A DNA stretch of 64,000 nucleotides from Vibrio maritimus (GTDB taxonomy: Bacteria; Pseudomonadota; Gammaproteobacteria; Enterobacterales; Vibrionaceae): NCBI RefSeq assembly GCF_021441885.1, contig NZ_CP090440.1, forward strand, positions 310,001-374,000. The letters run 5' to 3'. A program made the position numbers and the translations under genes. The notes beneath the pieces are model-generated. The model did not search any database and had not been told where the DNA came from. It saw only the letters and a program-made list of their open reading frames with translations. This document shows, one piece after another, positions 52,916-61,527 of the stretch. Each line of letters opens with the position of its first letter. Position 1 is the stretch's first letter.

Positions 52916-54411
52916 TATGCTTGATCCAGACGTCCAACCAATGACAACTCAAAATTAGCGCCCATATACTTGAAGTGTGGACGCACAGAAATACCAACTT
53001 GGTACCAGCCTGGATTACCTTCCACATCCAACACTTCTATTTTAGCAGCTCGTAATGGACGTCGGCTTCGAACCTCTGCCGGCGGGTTTTCTTGATCAGC
53101 CACATACTGCTTGACCCAACCGTTAAGCTCTCTCTCTAAGTCCTGACGTTCTTTCCATGCTCCAATTTGTTCACGTTGAAGGACTTTTACATAATGCGCG
53201 AGACGATTAATGATCATCATATAAGGTAACTGAGTCCCTAACTTATGATTCATCTCCGCTTCTTTCCCTTCTTTTGTATTTGGAAAGATTGTATTTGGAA
53301 AGATCTTAGGTTTTTGAACAGAGTTCGCAGAAAAGAATGAAGCGTTATCGCTGCCTTTGCGCATAGTCAATGCAATAAAACCTTCTTCAGCAAGTTCAAA
53401 TTCTTTGCGATCAGTGATAAGAACTTCTGTTGGAATTTTACTTTGTAGTGCTCCCATAGACTCAAAGATATGCGTTGGCAAGTCTTCAATCGCCCCACCA
53501 CTTTGAGGGCCAATGATGTTTGGGCACCAACGGTATTTTGCGAAACTATCGGTTAAGCGAGTAGCAAAAGCAAAAGCCGTATTCCCCCACAAATAGTCTT
53601 CATGAGACGCTGACACATTCTCTGTATACTGGAATGATTTAACTGGGTTTTCAACGGGGTCGTAAGGTGTTCTGAGCAAAAAACGAGGTGCCGTTAAACC
53701 AAGATAGCGTGCATCTTCGGATTCTCTTAGAGCGTGCCATTTGGTGTATTTTGGACTTTCAAATGTGGCTTTTAAATCCTTAATGTTTGGCAACGCCTCA
53801 AAAGAGTCTATACCAAAAAACTCTGGAGCGACACTTGAAATGAAAGGCGCATGAGACATCGAGCCAACGGAAGCCATATACTGAAGCAAACGCATATCTG
53901 GCGTCGACGGTGTCAATGCGAAGTTACCTATAATGGCTCCTGTTGGTTCACCACCAAATTGTCCATAACCAGAAGAATAAACATGCTTATAGAAACCGGA
54001 TTGAGAGAGCTCTGGTGCAAAATCAAAATCATCAAGCAGCTCTTCTTTAGTCGCATGCAACAGTTCAACTTTGTTATTTTCTTTAAAATCCGTGCGATCA
54101 ATCAGCAGTTTCAAACCTCGCCATGATGACTCCATCGCTTGAAAAGACGCATGATGCAGGATCTCATCCATCTGCTTACTGATTTTTTTATCGACTTCAA
54201 GCAGCATTTGATCAACCAACTGCTTATTCACGTTATTTTGCGAGTGCCCTTGACCAAGCAGGTTTTCGAGAAAAGCAGCAACCCCTTTTTTAGCGACGTC
54301 ATACCCTTCTTCTTCTGGCACCATTTTAGTTTGCGCCATTATCTCATCAAGCAAACTGCCTTCTGCCATAGGTGTGGCAGTATCTAATACGTTCTCTTGT
54401 TGCGTAACCAT
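52915..54411 (-). CDS. tssC: TssC/VipB sheath large subunit
   Basis: ATG 54411 has AGGA at a 6-base spacing and lies 19 bases after the tssB stop. A longer frame from 54447 would run into tssB. The 498-aa protein has SLLDEIMAQTKMVPEEEGYD, SSWRGLKLLIDRTDFKENNK, FFGIDSFEALPNIKDLKATF, LPYMMIINRLAHYVKVLQRE and RSRRPLRAAKIEVLDVEGNP, the VipB sequence throughout. A 15-bp tandem duplication at 53274-53303 adds five residues (IFPNT twice). With TssB it forms the contractile sheath. Confidence 0.95.
   Translation of the reverse strand: MVTQQENVLDTATPMAEGSLLDEIMAQTKMVPEEEGYDVAKKGVAAFLENLLGQGHSQNNVNKQLVDQMLLEVDKKISKQMDEILHHASFQAMESSWRGLKLLIDRTDFKENNKVELLHATKEELLDDFDFAPELSQSGFYKHVYSSGYGQFGGEPTGAIIGNFALTPSTPDMRLLQYMASVGSMSHAPFISSVAPEFFGIDSFEALPNIKDLKATFESPKYTKWHALRESEDARYLGLTAPRFLLRTPYDPVENPVKSFQYTENVSASHEDYLWGNTAFAFATRLTDSFAKYRWCPNIIGPQSGGAIEDLPTHIFESMGALQSKIPTEVLITDRKEFELAEEGFIALTMRKGSDNASFFSANSVQKPKIFPNTIFPNTKEGKEAEMNHKLGTQLPYMMIINRLAHYVKVLQREQIGAWKERQDLERELNGWVKQYVADQENPPAEVRSRRPLRAAKIEVLDVEGNPGWYQVGISVRPHFKYMGANFELSLVGRLDQA
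53274..53303 (-). repeat. 15-bp tandem duplication inside tssC
   Basis: TTGTATTTGGAAAGA occurs twice in direct succession (53274-53288, 53289-53303), in frame. It gives IFPNTIFPNT where V. cholerae VipB has a single FPNT before the EGK segment. Confidence 0.9.
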
Positions 54412-54430
54412 GTTCATTCCTGATCTTGCC

Positions 54431-54937
54431 TTATGCTTTAGGCTCATCTGATGGATTAACCAATTCCAATTCTTTTAAAAGCTTTTCACGTGACTCATCC
54501 GAAGTCAGCAACGCTTGAAGGCGCTCTCGAAATGCTGGAATATTCCCGAGAGGACCTTTTAGAGCCACCAAAGCCTCACGCAGCTCAACCAATTTATTGA
54601 GCTCCGGTACCTGTTTTGCTACCGCATCAGGCTCAAAATCAGAAAGCTGTTCAAACGACAAGTGAATAGGGAGATCGGCATCTTTTTCTTCTATCAATTG
54701 GTTATTCACAGAAAAAGATAACGCCAACTCGCTCTCTCTCATCACTGAAGTAAAGTTATTTTTATCGACCGGCACACTTTCACGCTCTTCCAACGGAGTG
54801 TCCATTGAGTGGCCTTTAAAATCGCCAACTACCAATGTTTTGAGAGGCAATTCAACCTCAGATTGTGCATCCCCATTTTTAGGAATGTATTTAATATTAA
54901 TGCGCTCTTTCGGCGCGACACTGCCTTCTTTTGACAC
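54431..54937 (-). CDS. tssB: TssB/VipA sheath small subunit
   Basis: The 168-aa product begins with SKEGSVAPKERINIKYIPK and continues with EVELPLKTLVVGDFKGHSMD, MRESELALSFSVNNQL, LSFEQLSDFEPDAVAKQVPE and LVALKGPLGNIPAFRERLQA. All agree with VipA. It pairs with TssC in the sheath and its helix is the handle for ClpV. The upstream gene ends 53 bases away, and GGAGAA lies before the ATG. Confidence 0.96.
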   Translation of the reverse strand: MSKEGSVAPKERINIKYIPKNGDAQSEVELPLKTLVVGDFKGHSMDTPLEERESVPVDKNNFTSVMRESELALSFSVNNQLIEEKDADLPIHLSFEQLSDFEPDAVAKQVPELNKLVELREALVALKGPLGNIPAFRERLQALLTSDESREKLLKELELVNPSDEPKA

Positions 54938-54990
54938 ATTGTTCTCCTGATACGAATTGCTATGCTTTCATGATTCGAAGAGCATAGTTC

Positions 54991-55950
54991 TTAATACAAA
55001 AACGTTTTATCCATTGCTCTCTTAATTTCATCCTTTGGTTCTTTGCACTGTATGGGGTCATTTAAACAAGCCTTACCATTATGATTCAGCGCTATTTGTA
55101 CTTTTTTATAAAGCCCTTTAAAGCGTTCATCCCCAGCTTCATTAATGTATTTATTTAATAACAAGCTAGATGTTGAATAATCCACACCAATAAATGCGTA
55201 ATTGAGTTTTGGTTGAGAATACATGAGGCCAAGCTCAGCAAGAGATAATATATCCCCTGCGTGTAATGCCTTTATTCGCCAATGAAAGGCATTGGTAAAA
55301 TTCTGATGACTTTCAAGCCAATCAATATAAGCTCTCATTGCGGGAATGTTTTTTGTTTCTGCTGCTTGTAAATAGAGGTTTGCGACACGTTCTTGCTTGA
55401 GGCTGGATACAATGTAGCCACCTCCCCCTGAGCCTAATCGCTGTGCCTGCTCAATTAATGCCCTTGGGTATTGACGTTTCACCGCCTCAGAAAGATAAAA
55501 TTCATAACGATCCTTGTTGGAATCTCGATAATAGTCTGCTAATAAATAAAAGGCTTTTTCAGGCTCAGACTTCCCCATATCAATAATGGCATTATAGTAA
55601 CGGTGCCGCCAATCATGATATTGAGGGGAGTCTACGTCATAGCGATATAACCACTTTAGCGCTGGGAAATACCCATCGTCTGCTGATTTTTTGATAAAAG
55701 AATAAGACTCATCTTTTTTGCGAGCTGTTGACATTAAAGGTTGACGAAGCGTTCCGTATAGATAAGCCCCTGAAGCACTGCCATTATCTGCCGAGAACTT
55801 TAAATACTTTATCGCCTGCTTATCTTTGAATTGTCGGTGAAGCTGCTCGCCAATTTCAAATGCTTTCTCGGGCTCTAGAGAAGAATCAATAGGTTGAGCT
55901 ACCCCACCAAATGAAATGCTGGCACAGATAGATAAAATAAAAACCTTCAA
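54991..55950 (-). CDS. Sel1-repeat secreted protein upstream of tssB
   Basis: The 319-aa protein has a signal peptide (VFILSICASISFGGVAQP, cleavage after GVA-Q or nearby). Sel1-type repeats follow (DKQAIKYLKFSADNGSASGA, ESYSFIKKSADDGYFPALKW, AETKNIPAMRAYIDWLESHQ, LHAGDILSLAELGLMYSQPK). It is in the same direction and only 53 bases from tssB, so it is probably the first gene of the T6SS transcript. Periplasmic Sel1 proteins often mediate complex assembly or immunity. No precise role can be stated. Confidence 0.65.
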   Translation of the reverse strand: MKVFILSICASISFGGVAQPIDSSLEPEKAFEIGEQLHRQFKDKQAIKYLKFSADNGSASGAYLYGTLRQPLMSTARKKDESYSFIKKSADDGYFPALKWLYRYDVDSPQYHDWRHRYYNAIIDMGKSEPEKAFYLLADYYRDSNKDRYEFYLSEAVKRQYPRALIEQAQRLGSGGGGYIVSSLKQERVANLYLQAAETKNIPAMRAYIDWLESHQNFTNAFHWRIKALHAGDILSLAELGLMYSQPKLNYAFIGVDYSTSSLLLNKYINEAGDERFKGLYKKVQIALNHNGKACLNDPIQCKEPKDEIKRAMDKTFLY

Positions 55951-56303
55951 AGTACTCTACCACCACACGAAATGAAACGACAAACATTGAAACAATATCG
56001 GGACTCTATCAACGTTAGCGCTTAATATGCAACCAGTTTGTAAGCAAAAAACCGCACATTTGATGTTTTTTTGCTCACAAAAATCAAAAGCGTGGCTGAA
56101 TATCACGATTTTACACTTTAATGACAGCTAAAAGCTCAAGTAACACAACAAGAAAAGTGTATGTGATGAATAAATCAGTTAGTAGAGATTTGTTACAGCT
56201 TCGCAATCTGGCGGTAAACATCCTGCTACAATAAAAAACGGAAGATAATTAGCCTTCCGTTTCTTTCTTGCTTAACGGGCTTTAACCCTTTGATGCTTCA
56301 CGG
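55951..56303. promoter_or_regulatory. T6SS operon upstream region and bidirectional terminator
   Basis: This region holds the likely promoter of the main T6SS operon (minus strand, 55960-56130, AT-rich), but no clear -24/-12 or -35/-10 pair could be chosen. On the plus strand a 22-codon ORF (56166-56234) is probably chance. No other gene was recognised. The stretch ends at the IS6-type element. Confidence 0.35.
56236..56262 (+). terminator. Rho-independent terminator hairpin
   Basis: AAACGGAAG and CTTCCGTTT form a perfect 9-bp stem with a 9-base loop. T-rich sequence follows on the plus strand, and A-rich sequence precedes it (so it could work in both directions). The gene it once served on the plus strand is no longer evident. 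Confidence 0.7.
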
Positions 56304-57166
56304 GGGGTTGTTGCAAAAACTCAGCTCAAGGTTGAATCTATCATCGTCTGTGGTGATGATTGGTGAGTTCGATGACCAACCCTGAGTTCAAATGGAAACA
56401 CTTTGCCCTTGAAATCATTCTTTGGTGCCTTCGTTGGTATGGTTCAACGACAATGAGCTATGCCAACCTCAGCGACATGCTGCAGGAGCGAGGAATTTCG
56501 GTCAATCGCTCAACCATTTATCGTTGGTTCATTGAGTATGCCCCTGCATTACGTAAGAAACTGCGCCGTTATCAGCTCATTCGAGCAGACTCTTCGTGGC
56601 AGCTCGACGAGACCTACGTTAAGGTAAAAGGAAAATGGCATTATCTGTATCGAGCTATCAACAAGCAAGGCGAGACCCTGGACTTCTTTTTTTCTCATAA
56701 ACGTAATAAAGACGCGGCTTATCAGTTCCTGAAGCGATGCTTAAGATGCTATGATGCAGATGCGCAGCCTAAAACATTAAACACAGACAAGCACGCTTCC
56801 CCTATGCCTATGCGATTCTTCGTCTGAAGAAAGAAGGACGACTTCGAGTGGATGTCGAGCAGCGGCAAGTGAAGTATCTCAATAATGATATCGAATCCGA
56901 CCACACGCCCATCAAGAAGCTCGTCGTTGGCACTGGCGGTTTTAAAATCCGAAAGCGAGCTTGGTCAACCATTCAAGGATTTGAATCATTACGGATGTTG
57001 GACAAAGGCCAGTTTGATTTTTGGTTGCGTCATGATGATCGTAAAACTCTAGTGCGGGAGAGATCCGCGTTCATAAATCGTCTATTCAATGTAGAAGTGA
57101 TTTACCAGTAATCGCCAAGCCAATGATGGCGAACTCTGCACTCTGAGATTAGTTGCAACAATCCCC
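56304..57166 (+). mobile_element. IS6-family element, copy 1
   Basis: The ends are GGGGTTGTTGCAA (56304) and the complement GGGATTGTTGCAA (57166), the same imperfect 13-bp pair as in the copy at 60236. Length is 863 bp. It is in the same orientation as that copy, with about 3 kb between them. No 8-bp target duplication was seen. Confidence 0.85.
56372..57111 (+). pseudogene. IS6-family transposase, +2 frameshift
   Basis: The frame from ATG 56372 encodes the HTH (NLSDMLQERGISVNRSTIYR) and the start of the DDE domain (RADSSWQLDETYVKVKGKWH). At about 56790-56800 two extra bases relative to copy 2 shift the frame just after LNTDKH. The remainder (VDVEQRQVKYLNNDIESDH, KRAWSTIQGFESLRML) is in another frame to 57111 and contains the C-terminal 30 residues that copy 2 lacks. 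The protein cannot be made as one chain. Confidence 0.85.
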
Positions 57167-57426
57167 AATATACATAAAAAAGTCACGTAAGTTCTGTAAA
57201 AATTAATAGGTAAAATCTATTGGATGTTATGTAATATAGTCTCATAAACTAAAGTCATACGATGCAGCAGACATGTATTGGCTTCTAGGTCGATATCATG
57301 ACATCGCGTAACCCGTGTGGTCGAGGCAGTGCCCGGTGATGACGTTCTGATTGGTTCGAAAGAACCACGAGGCTCCCTAGATGGAGCCTTTGTTATTTCT
57401 GGAGTAAGGAAAGTTCAGATACATAG
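57167..57426 (+). other. Non-coding leader with stable hairpins and a terminator-like stem
   Basis: No ORF was recognised. Two strong hairpins stand out: GGTTC-GAAA-GAACC (57353-57366, a GNRA-type tetraloop), followed 4 bases later by AGGCTCC-ctagat-GGAGCCT (57370-57389) and TTGTTATTT, which looks like a terminator. The combination just upstream of a gene at 57427 could be an attenuator, a riboswitch-like leader or the end of a small RNA. I could not match it to a known RNA class. Confidence 0.4.
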
Positions 57427-57974
57427 ATGGCAAAGCAATTATTTAACCTACCTGACCGCGAAGTTCAGGAATGGAAATCATTCACACTCGACGGTGTGAC
57501 TTACGACCTTTCTCATCTGAATGCTAGAAAACAAACCTTCATCCATCCCACAAGGGCTGAAAGCTATACTCTCTTTTTCACTATATCTCATCACGTATTC
57601 ACCAGAAGCCTAAAAAAAACGAAGTTGTTGGTGCTAAGGCTATGTACCCCTATCCGTCTGATATGCGTGTTTTTGATAGGAACCGATGCAGCCTATCGAG
57701 ACACTTGCCACAGATCTTGGAAACCATTCATGAACAGTTTTGTTACCATGGGGGTTACGGGCGGTACTGCAACTGCCAGTTCGAAGACGACGAAGGCAAC
57801 ACGATTAATTATCAAGTTGTTTATCGCGTATGGAAGAAGAACGGGAAAATACGATTCCACGTCGAAAGTGCTTATCCTCTCGATGCTCGACCTGGTAAAC
57901 CGAAGAAAATGAATTTTTGGGTGATTTGCTACAACCTTCAACGAGGAAGGCCTCTGCCTAAACCAGCAAACTAA
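57427..57974 (+). pseudogene. Hypothetical gene with a frameshift in a poly-A run
   Basis: The frame from ATG 57427 (AKQLFNLPDREVQEWKSFTL, YDLSHLNARKQTFIHPT, SYTLFFTISHHVFTRS) and the downstream frame (AMYPYPSDMRVFDRNRCSLS, HLPQILETIHEQFCYHGGYG, FEDDEGNTINYQVVYRVWKK, HVESAYPLDARPGKPKK) read as one protein of about 180 aa if the frame slips back by one base in the A8 run at about 57612-57619. The slip could be a mutation, a sequencing error or -1 programmed frameshifting. The product is soluble; the family was not recognised with certainty. Confidence 0.6.
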
Positions 57975-58356
57975 TTGTTTTTCCGTTAACGAACCCGACT
58001 CACCTATCACCCTGTTGATTCGATCAATTTAGCCCCCTCATTAACCACAATTGCCGCTACGCAGGTCTAGCAGGAGGAAGGGCAAAATTCATGCCTGATG
58101 TGTTATTGACCCTAAAAGAGTTCGTGATGGAGACAAGTTACGCTCTTACTCGCTACGCTCGTGCTTTCCGGTATTCGTCGCACAGCGACTCATGGAATTA
58201 CTAATTACACGGTCACTAAATAGTCAGATTGAATCGATCTTCTTTGATCGATATTTGAGTAGTTTTAAAGGTAGGTTTTTTTCGGGGGCCACATTGTAAA
58301 TGTGTTTAGAAGCCGTCGCGATATCGTTATACACTGAGGCTTCTAACGTGATGGTA
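57975..58356. other. Intergenic region with inverted repeats
   Basis: No gene was recognised in this 382-base stretch. Hairpins are present: TCGATC/GATCGA near 58233-58250, CACATT-gta-AATGTG at 58290-58304, and AGAAGCC/GGCTTCT at 58308-58344. The last two lie just beyond the Rpn-type gene on the minus strand and may end its transcript. Confidence 0.4.
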
Positions 58357-59284
58357 TTAGTTGGCAAGTTTTGACAGTTCGTCTTTCGATAACCCTGTGA
58401 TTTCTAAGACGAACTGAATATCTGCTCCTGCTAAAAGCATTTTCTTAGCGATGTCGAGTTGCACCTTTTCGAGACCTTTTTGGAGACCCAATTTTTCACC
58501 TTCTTGACGACCTAACTTCAAGCCTTGCTCCCGGCCACGTGCTTCTAATTGCTCTGCTACCGTCATTATCTTTTCCTCATGGGCGGGGACTCGCTCTGTA
58601 AGCCTAAACAAGAATGTCGATAAACTCGATGTCTCCCCTGCTCTTACCAAATACTCGATTAAGCTGTCTAACTGCTTCACCGTTGGACTGTGCTCTAACA
58701 GCAGTTTACTCACACTGTCCAAAATTTCCAATAGGTCGCGTTGACGGATATGTTTCTGTACCACCTCCAACAGCACCACTCGTTTATGTTGCATGATATC
58801 ATCATCACTGATGACCGTGATGTCCACCAATGAGTAAGGCTCACTGTATAGCGCTTTTGCGAGCTCTGGATTAATAAATTCATCCAACCAATTGGTACTA
58901 TATGGATACGGAGACTTTTTACCATGATAAAACAGCAGTGGCACCACCAAAGGCAAATGCTCATGTCCTGCATCTAGGTGTTGTTGCATCGCCGCTATCG
59001 CGTACCTTGTCAACCGGAACGCCATATGCTTATCTGGGCGGCTTTGGTGCTCAATGAGCGAATACACATATCCGATGCCATCTTCTGTTTTCATCGCGTA
59101 CAGCACATCCGAATAGTAACCCCATAAATCGTCTTCTAAAAACGAACCCGATTGCAGCTCTAATGTGTTTAAATCACACCGTGCTTTGATGTGCGAAATG
59201 CGCCTCCAGAAAATCCTTCGCTGTCTCTAGGACCGTTAAGAATGATTTAAATAGACCGTCGTGTATCGATGTCGGTGTTTTCAT
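58357..59284 (-). pseudogene. Rpn-family recombination-promoting nuclease (transposase_31-like), frameshifted
   Basis: The natural start is ATG 59284 (KTPTSIHDGLFKSFLTVLET, AKDFLEAH). A short deletion near 59200 changes the frame, and the rest (IKARCDLNTLELQSGSFLED, DLWGYYSDVLYAM, YVYSLIEHQSRPDKHMAFRL, RYAIAAMQQHL) continues in the other frame to 58357. The PD-(D/E)XK core is present in the second part (SLIEHQS with the preceding D and E). The C-terminal coiled part (GREQGLKLGRQEGEKLGLQK) is typical. Rpn proteins cut DNA and promote recombination. As it stands the protein is split. Confidence 0.8.
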
Positions 59285-59564
59285 AGTCTATTGGTGATTT
59301 GTCTGCCATTTGAGTGAGGATATGTGTGATTGAATCAAACCTGAGCTCTGCTTCAATTTCATCATTGTATTTTTTAATCAGGTATCGTTGTAGCTCTTCC
59401 CAGACTAATTCGACATCTGCTGACATTGAGAGTAAGTTGTGCCCTAAAAGCAAGGTATAACAATACTCAAAGTCATCTTTCATCTCTTTTTGATTATTAA
59501 ACGGAAAATACAAGTCGTTATCGCAGTTTGCTCGATGTTTACGCTTTGATTTCTTCTTACTCAT
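59247..59564 (-). CDS. Hypothetical protein, about 105 aa, upstream of the Rpn-type gene
   Basis: ATG 59564 is preferred, with AGGAG about 10 bases upstream; an in-frame GTG at 59573 touches that site. The product has a very basic start (SKKKSKRKHRANCDNDLYFP) and a soluble helical body (MKDDFEYCYTLLLGHNLLSM, ELVWEELQRYLIKKYNDEIE). Its 3' end overlaps the Rpn start by 38 bases, so the two are probably co-transcribed. No family was recognised. Confidence 0.55.
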   Translation of the reverse strand: MSKKKSKRKHRANCDNDLYFPFNNQKEMKDDFEYCYTLLLGHNLLSMSADVELVWEELQRYLIKKYNDEIEAELRFDSITHILTQMADKSPIDYENTDIDTRRSI

Positions 59565-59628
59565 CCTTGGCACTCTCCTGTAACTTACAGATAACGGAAG
59601 TATACCACCATCAATGTCTTGTTAGCGG

Positions 59629-59814
59629 TCATCTCATTGAATGTGGTTTTTTCGGACGTTGAACCGCCATACCTTGCTTAAGCTGAGTTGGAAGTCGTTG
59701 ATACCAATGTTTTGCTCGCTTCTTAATGGATTCATCCATGTATTTGCTTTTATCTCGAACTTTTACATCGATACCTAACTCACGGCGGATTGCATTGAGC
59801 GTACCTTTATTCAT
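59629..59814 (-). CDS. Small basic hypothetical protein, 61 aa
   Basis: ATG 59814 opens a short, strongly basic protein (NKGTLNAIRRELGIDVKVRD, SIKKRAKHWYQRLPTQLKQG, RPKKPHSM). It has no signal or membrane segment; nucleic-acid binding is possible from its charge only. It lies on the minus strand like its neighbours, 64 bases upstream of the next gene. No family was recognised. Confidence 0.5.
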   Translation of the reverse strand: MNKGTLNAIRRELGIDVKVRDKSKYMDESIKKRAKHWYQRLPTQLKQGMAVQRPKKPHSMR

Positions 59815-59954
59815 GCTATCTCCAATAGTTTTACAGAGTTGAGGCGCATAACTAAGTTATTATCAAACTGCTTTCATTTCATTAACAAGTGTATATTAAG
59901 GGGTGTGCATAGATCATACTTTTGAACAAAAGTTGTCTGGCGAATCGCGATCTT

Positions 59955-60230
59955 TCACTTAAACATGTGTTTGAAAATGATGGCAATCTTCGCTAATCGC
60001 GCAACAATGAATGGTTCGATATCATCCGTTTTTAACTTATCTTTAAGGTGCTTTTGAGCGCGAAAAAGATGGCTCTTGTACCCTTTTTGGGAAATACCAA
60101 GAAGGAAAGCGGCTTTTTCTCTAGTGAAAAAGTAGTGAAGGAGTAATGATGCTGCTTGCTCTTTTCCAAGCTCTGGAAATAGCAGTTTCCCTGCTTCTTG
60201 AACAGCTTGCGGGCTCAGTTTCTTATGCAT
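59955..60230 (-). CDS. Sigma-70 region 4-like HTH protein, 91 aa
   Basis: ATG 60230 is the first Met outside the IS6-type element, whose end lies 6 bases upstream. The product has LSPQAVQEAGKLLFPELGKE, then a probable helix-turn-helix (TREKAAFLLGISQKGYKSHL, FRAQKHLKDKL) like region 4 of sigma factors. It has no region 2, so a regulator is more likely than a sigma factor. The IS insertion has replaced its promoter, and perhaps its ribosome site. Confidence 0.5.
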   Translation of the reverse strand: MHKKLSPQAVQEAGKLLFPELGKEQAASLLLHYFFTREKAAFLLGISQKGYKSHLFRAQKHLKDKLKTDDIEPFIVARLAKIAIIFKHMFK

Positions 60231-60235
60231 AGTAC

Positions 60236-61095
60236 GGGGTTGTTGCAAAAACTCAGCTCAAGGTTGAAACTATCATCGTCTGTGGTGATGATTGGTGAGT
60301 TCGATGACTAACCCTGAATTCAAATGGAAACACTTTGCCCCTGAAATCATTCTTTGGTGCCTTCGTTGGTATGGTTCAACGACAATGAACGATGCCAACC
60401 TCAGCGACATGCTGCAGGAGCGAGGAATTTCGGTCAATCGCTCAACCATTTATCGTTGGTTCATTGAGTATGCCCCTGCATTACGTAAGAAACTGCGCCG
60501 TGATCAGCTCATTCGAGCAGACTCTTCGTGGCAGCTCGACGAGACCTACGTTAAGGTAAAAGGAAAATGGCATTATCTGTATCGAGCTATCAACAAGCAA
60601 GGCGAGACCCTGGACTTCTATTTCTCTCATAAACGTAATAAAGACGCGGCTTATCAGTTCCTGAAGCGATGCTTAAGATACTATGATGCAGATGCGCAGC
60701 CTAAAACATTAAACACAGACAAGCACTCTTCCTATACCCATGCGATTCTTCGTCTGAAGAAAGAAGGACGACTTCGAGTGGATGTCGAGCAGCGGCAAGT
60801 GAAGTATCTCAATAATGATATCGAATCCGACCACGCGCCCATCAAGAAGCTCGTCGTTGGCACTGACGGTTTTAAAATCCGAAAGCGAGCTTGGTCAACC
60901 ATTCAAGGATTTGAATCATTACGGATGTTGGACAAAGGCCAGTTTGATTTTTGATTGCGTCATGATGATTGTAAAACTCTAGTGCGGGAGAGATCCGCGT
61001 TCATGAATCGTCTATTCAATGTAGAAGTGATTTACCAGTAATCGCCAAGCCAATGATGGCGAACTCTGCACTCTGGGATTAGTTGCAACAATCCC
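60236..61095 (+). mobile_element. IS6-family element, copy 2
   Basis: The ends are GGGGTTGTTGCAA (60236) and the complement GGGATTGTTGCAA (61095); length is 860 bp. The copy is nearly identical to the one at 56304 and in the same orientation. The flanking 8 bases differ (CATAGTAC and GTTATTTA), so no target duplication remains. Directly to its right begins the second PAAR effector module. Confidence 0.88.
60304..60954 (+). pseudogene. IS6-family transposase, premature stop near the C-terminus
   Basis: ATG 60304 starts a frame with TNPEFKWKHFAPEIILWCLR, an HTH (DMLQERGISVNRSTIYRWFI), and the DDE core: LIRADSSWQLDETYVKVKGK, LNTDKHSSYTHAILRLK and EQRQVKYLNNDIESDHAPIK. A TGA replaces the Trp codon seen in copy 1 at the position after KGQFDF, removing about 30 C-terminal residues. 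The catalytic residues are all before the stop, so some activity is conceivable, but the tail is missing. Confidence 0.8.
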
Positions 61096-61100
61096 GTTAT

Positions 61101-61165
61101 TTACTCACTTGGTGGATCAGCACCTCCTCATGCCACCCTAGCTCTCTTTGAATATTGGTCCACAT
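61101..61165. repeat. Dispersed hairpin repeat, copy C
   Basis: TTACTCACTTGGTGGATCAG to ATTGGTCCACA; nearly identical to copy B at 21040 and starting like copy A at 17111. It lies immediately inside the IS6-type end and 73 bases downstream of the broken 67-aa gene. Confidence 0.7.
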
Positions 61166-61237
61166 TTTTTATCATTCAGCACGCAATACCCAGTCCCTGT
61201 ATCCGAACTGATTTAGGCGGATGTGTGTTTTTACAAG

Positions 61238-61442
61238 CTATTCGTTAACGGTTGCTTTCATAGGAGTGATATAAATATTTCCCTTCCCATCGGACGAAAA
61301 GTGAATGTTGCCAACATCAATACCTTTTTCGGTAGAGTAACTGCTGCATAAATTAATGCTTTTACCGATATATAGTGGTCCCTGCTTCATCAATGGTAAT
61401 TTCAGCGCCGTACTCATCTAACTTGGTGGTTATCTCTTTCAT
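61238..61442 (-). pseudogene. Frameshifted copy of the 67-aa small gene
   Basis: The 205-base stretch is one base longer than its homologue at 21165: an extra base in the ACCGATATATAG segment (about 61366) breaks the frame. The start (EITTKLDEYGAEITIDEA) and the end (IDVGNIHFSSDGKGNIYI) are otherwise the same. The gene is dead here while its effector and immunity genes are intact. Confidence 0.8.
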
Positions 61443-61527
61443 GTTGTTTATCCTCTGAAATTGCTTATAACAAACTAGTTGCTTATGATACGAGCCAGTA
61501 TAACGTTTTTATAGGTTGAACAATAGC

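Noticed and set aside
56166..56234. 22-codon plus-strand ORF before the terminator at 56236
   Set aside because: Very short, no ribosome site of note and no homologue recognised; probably chance.
57693..58010. 105-aa minus-strand ORF over the frameshifted gene at 57427
   Set aside because: The plus-strand frames read as one sensible protein and the minus product has no features.
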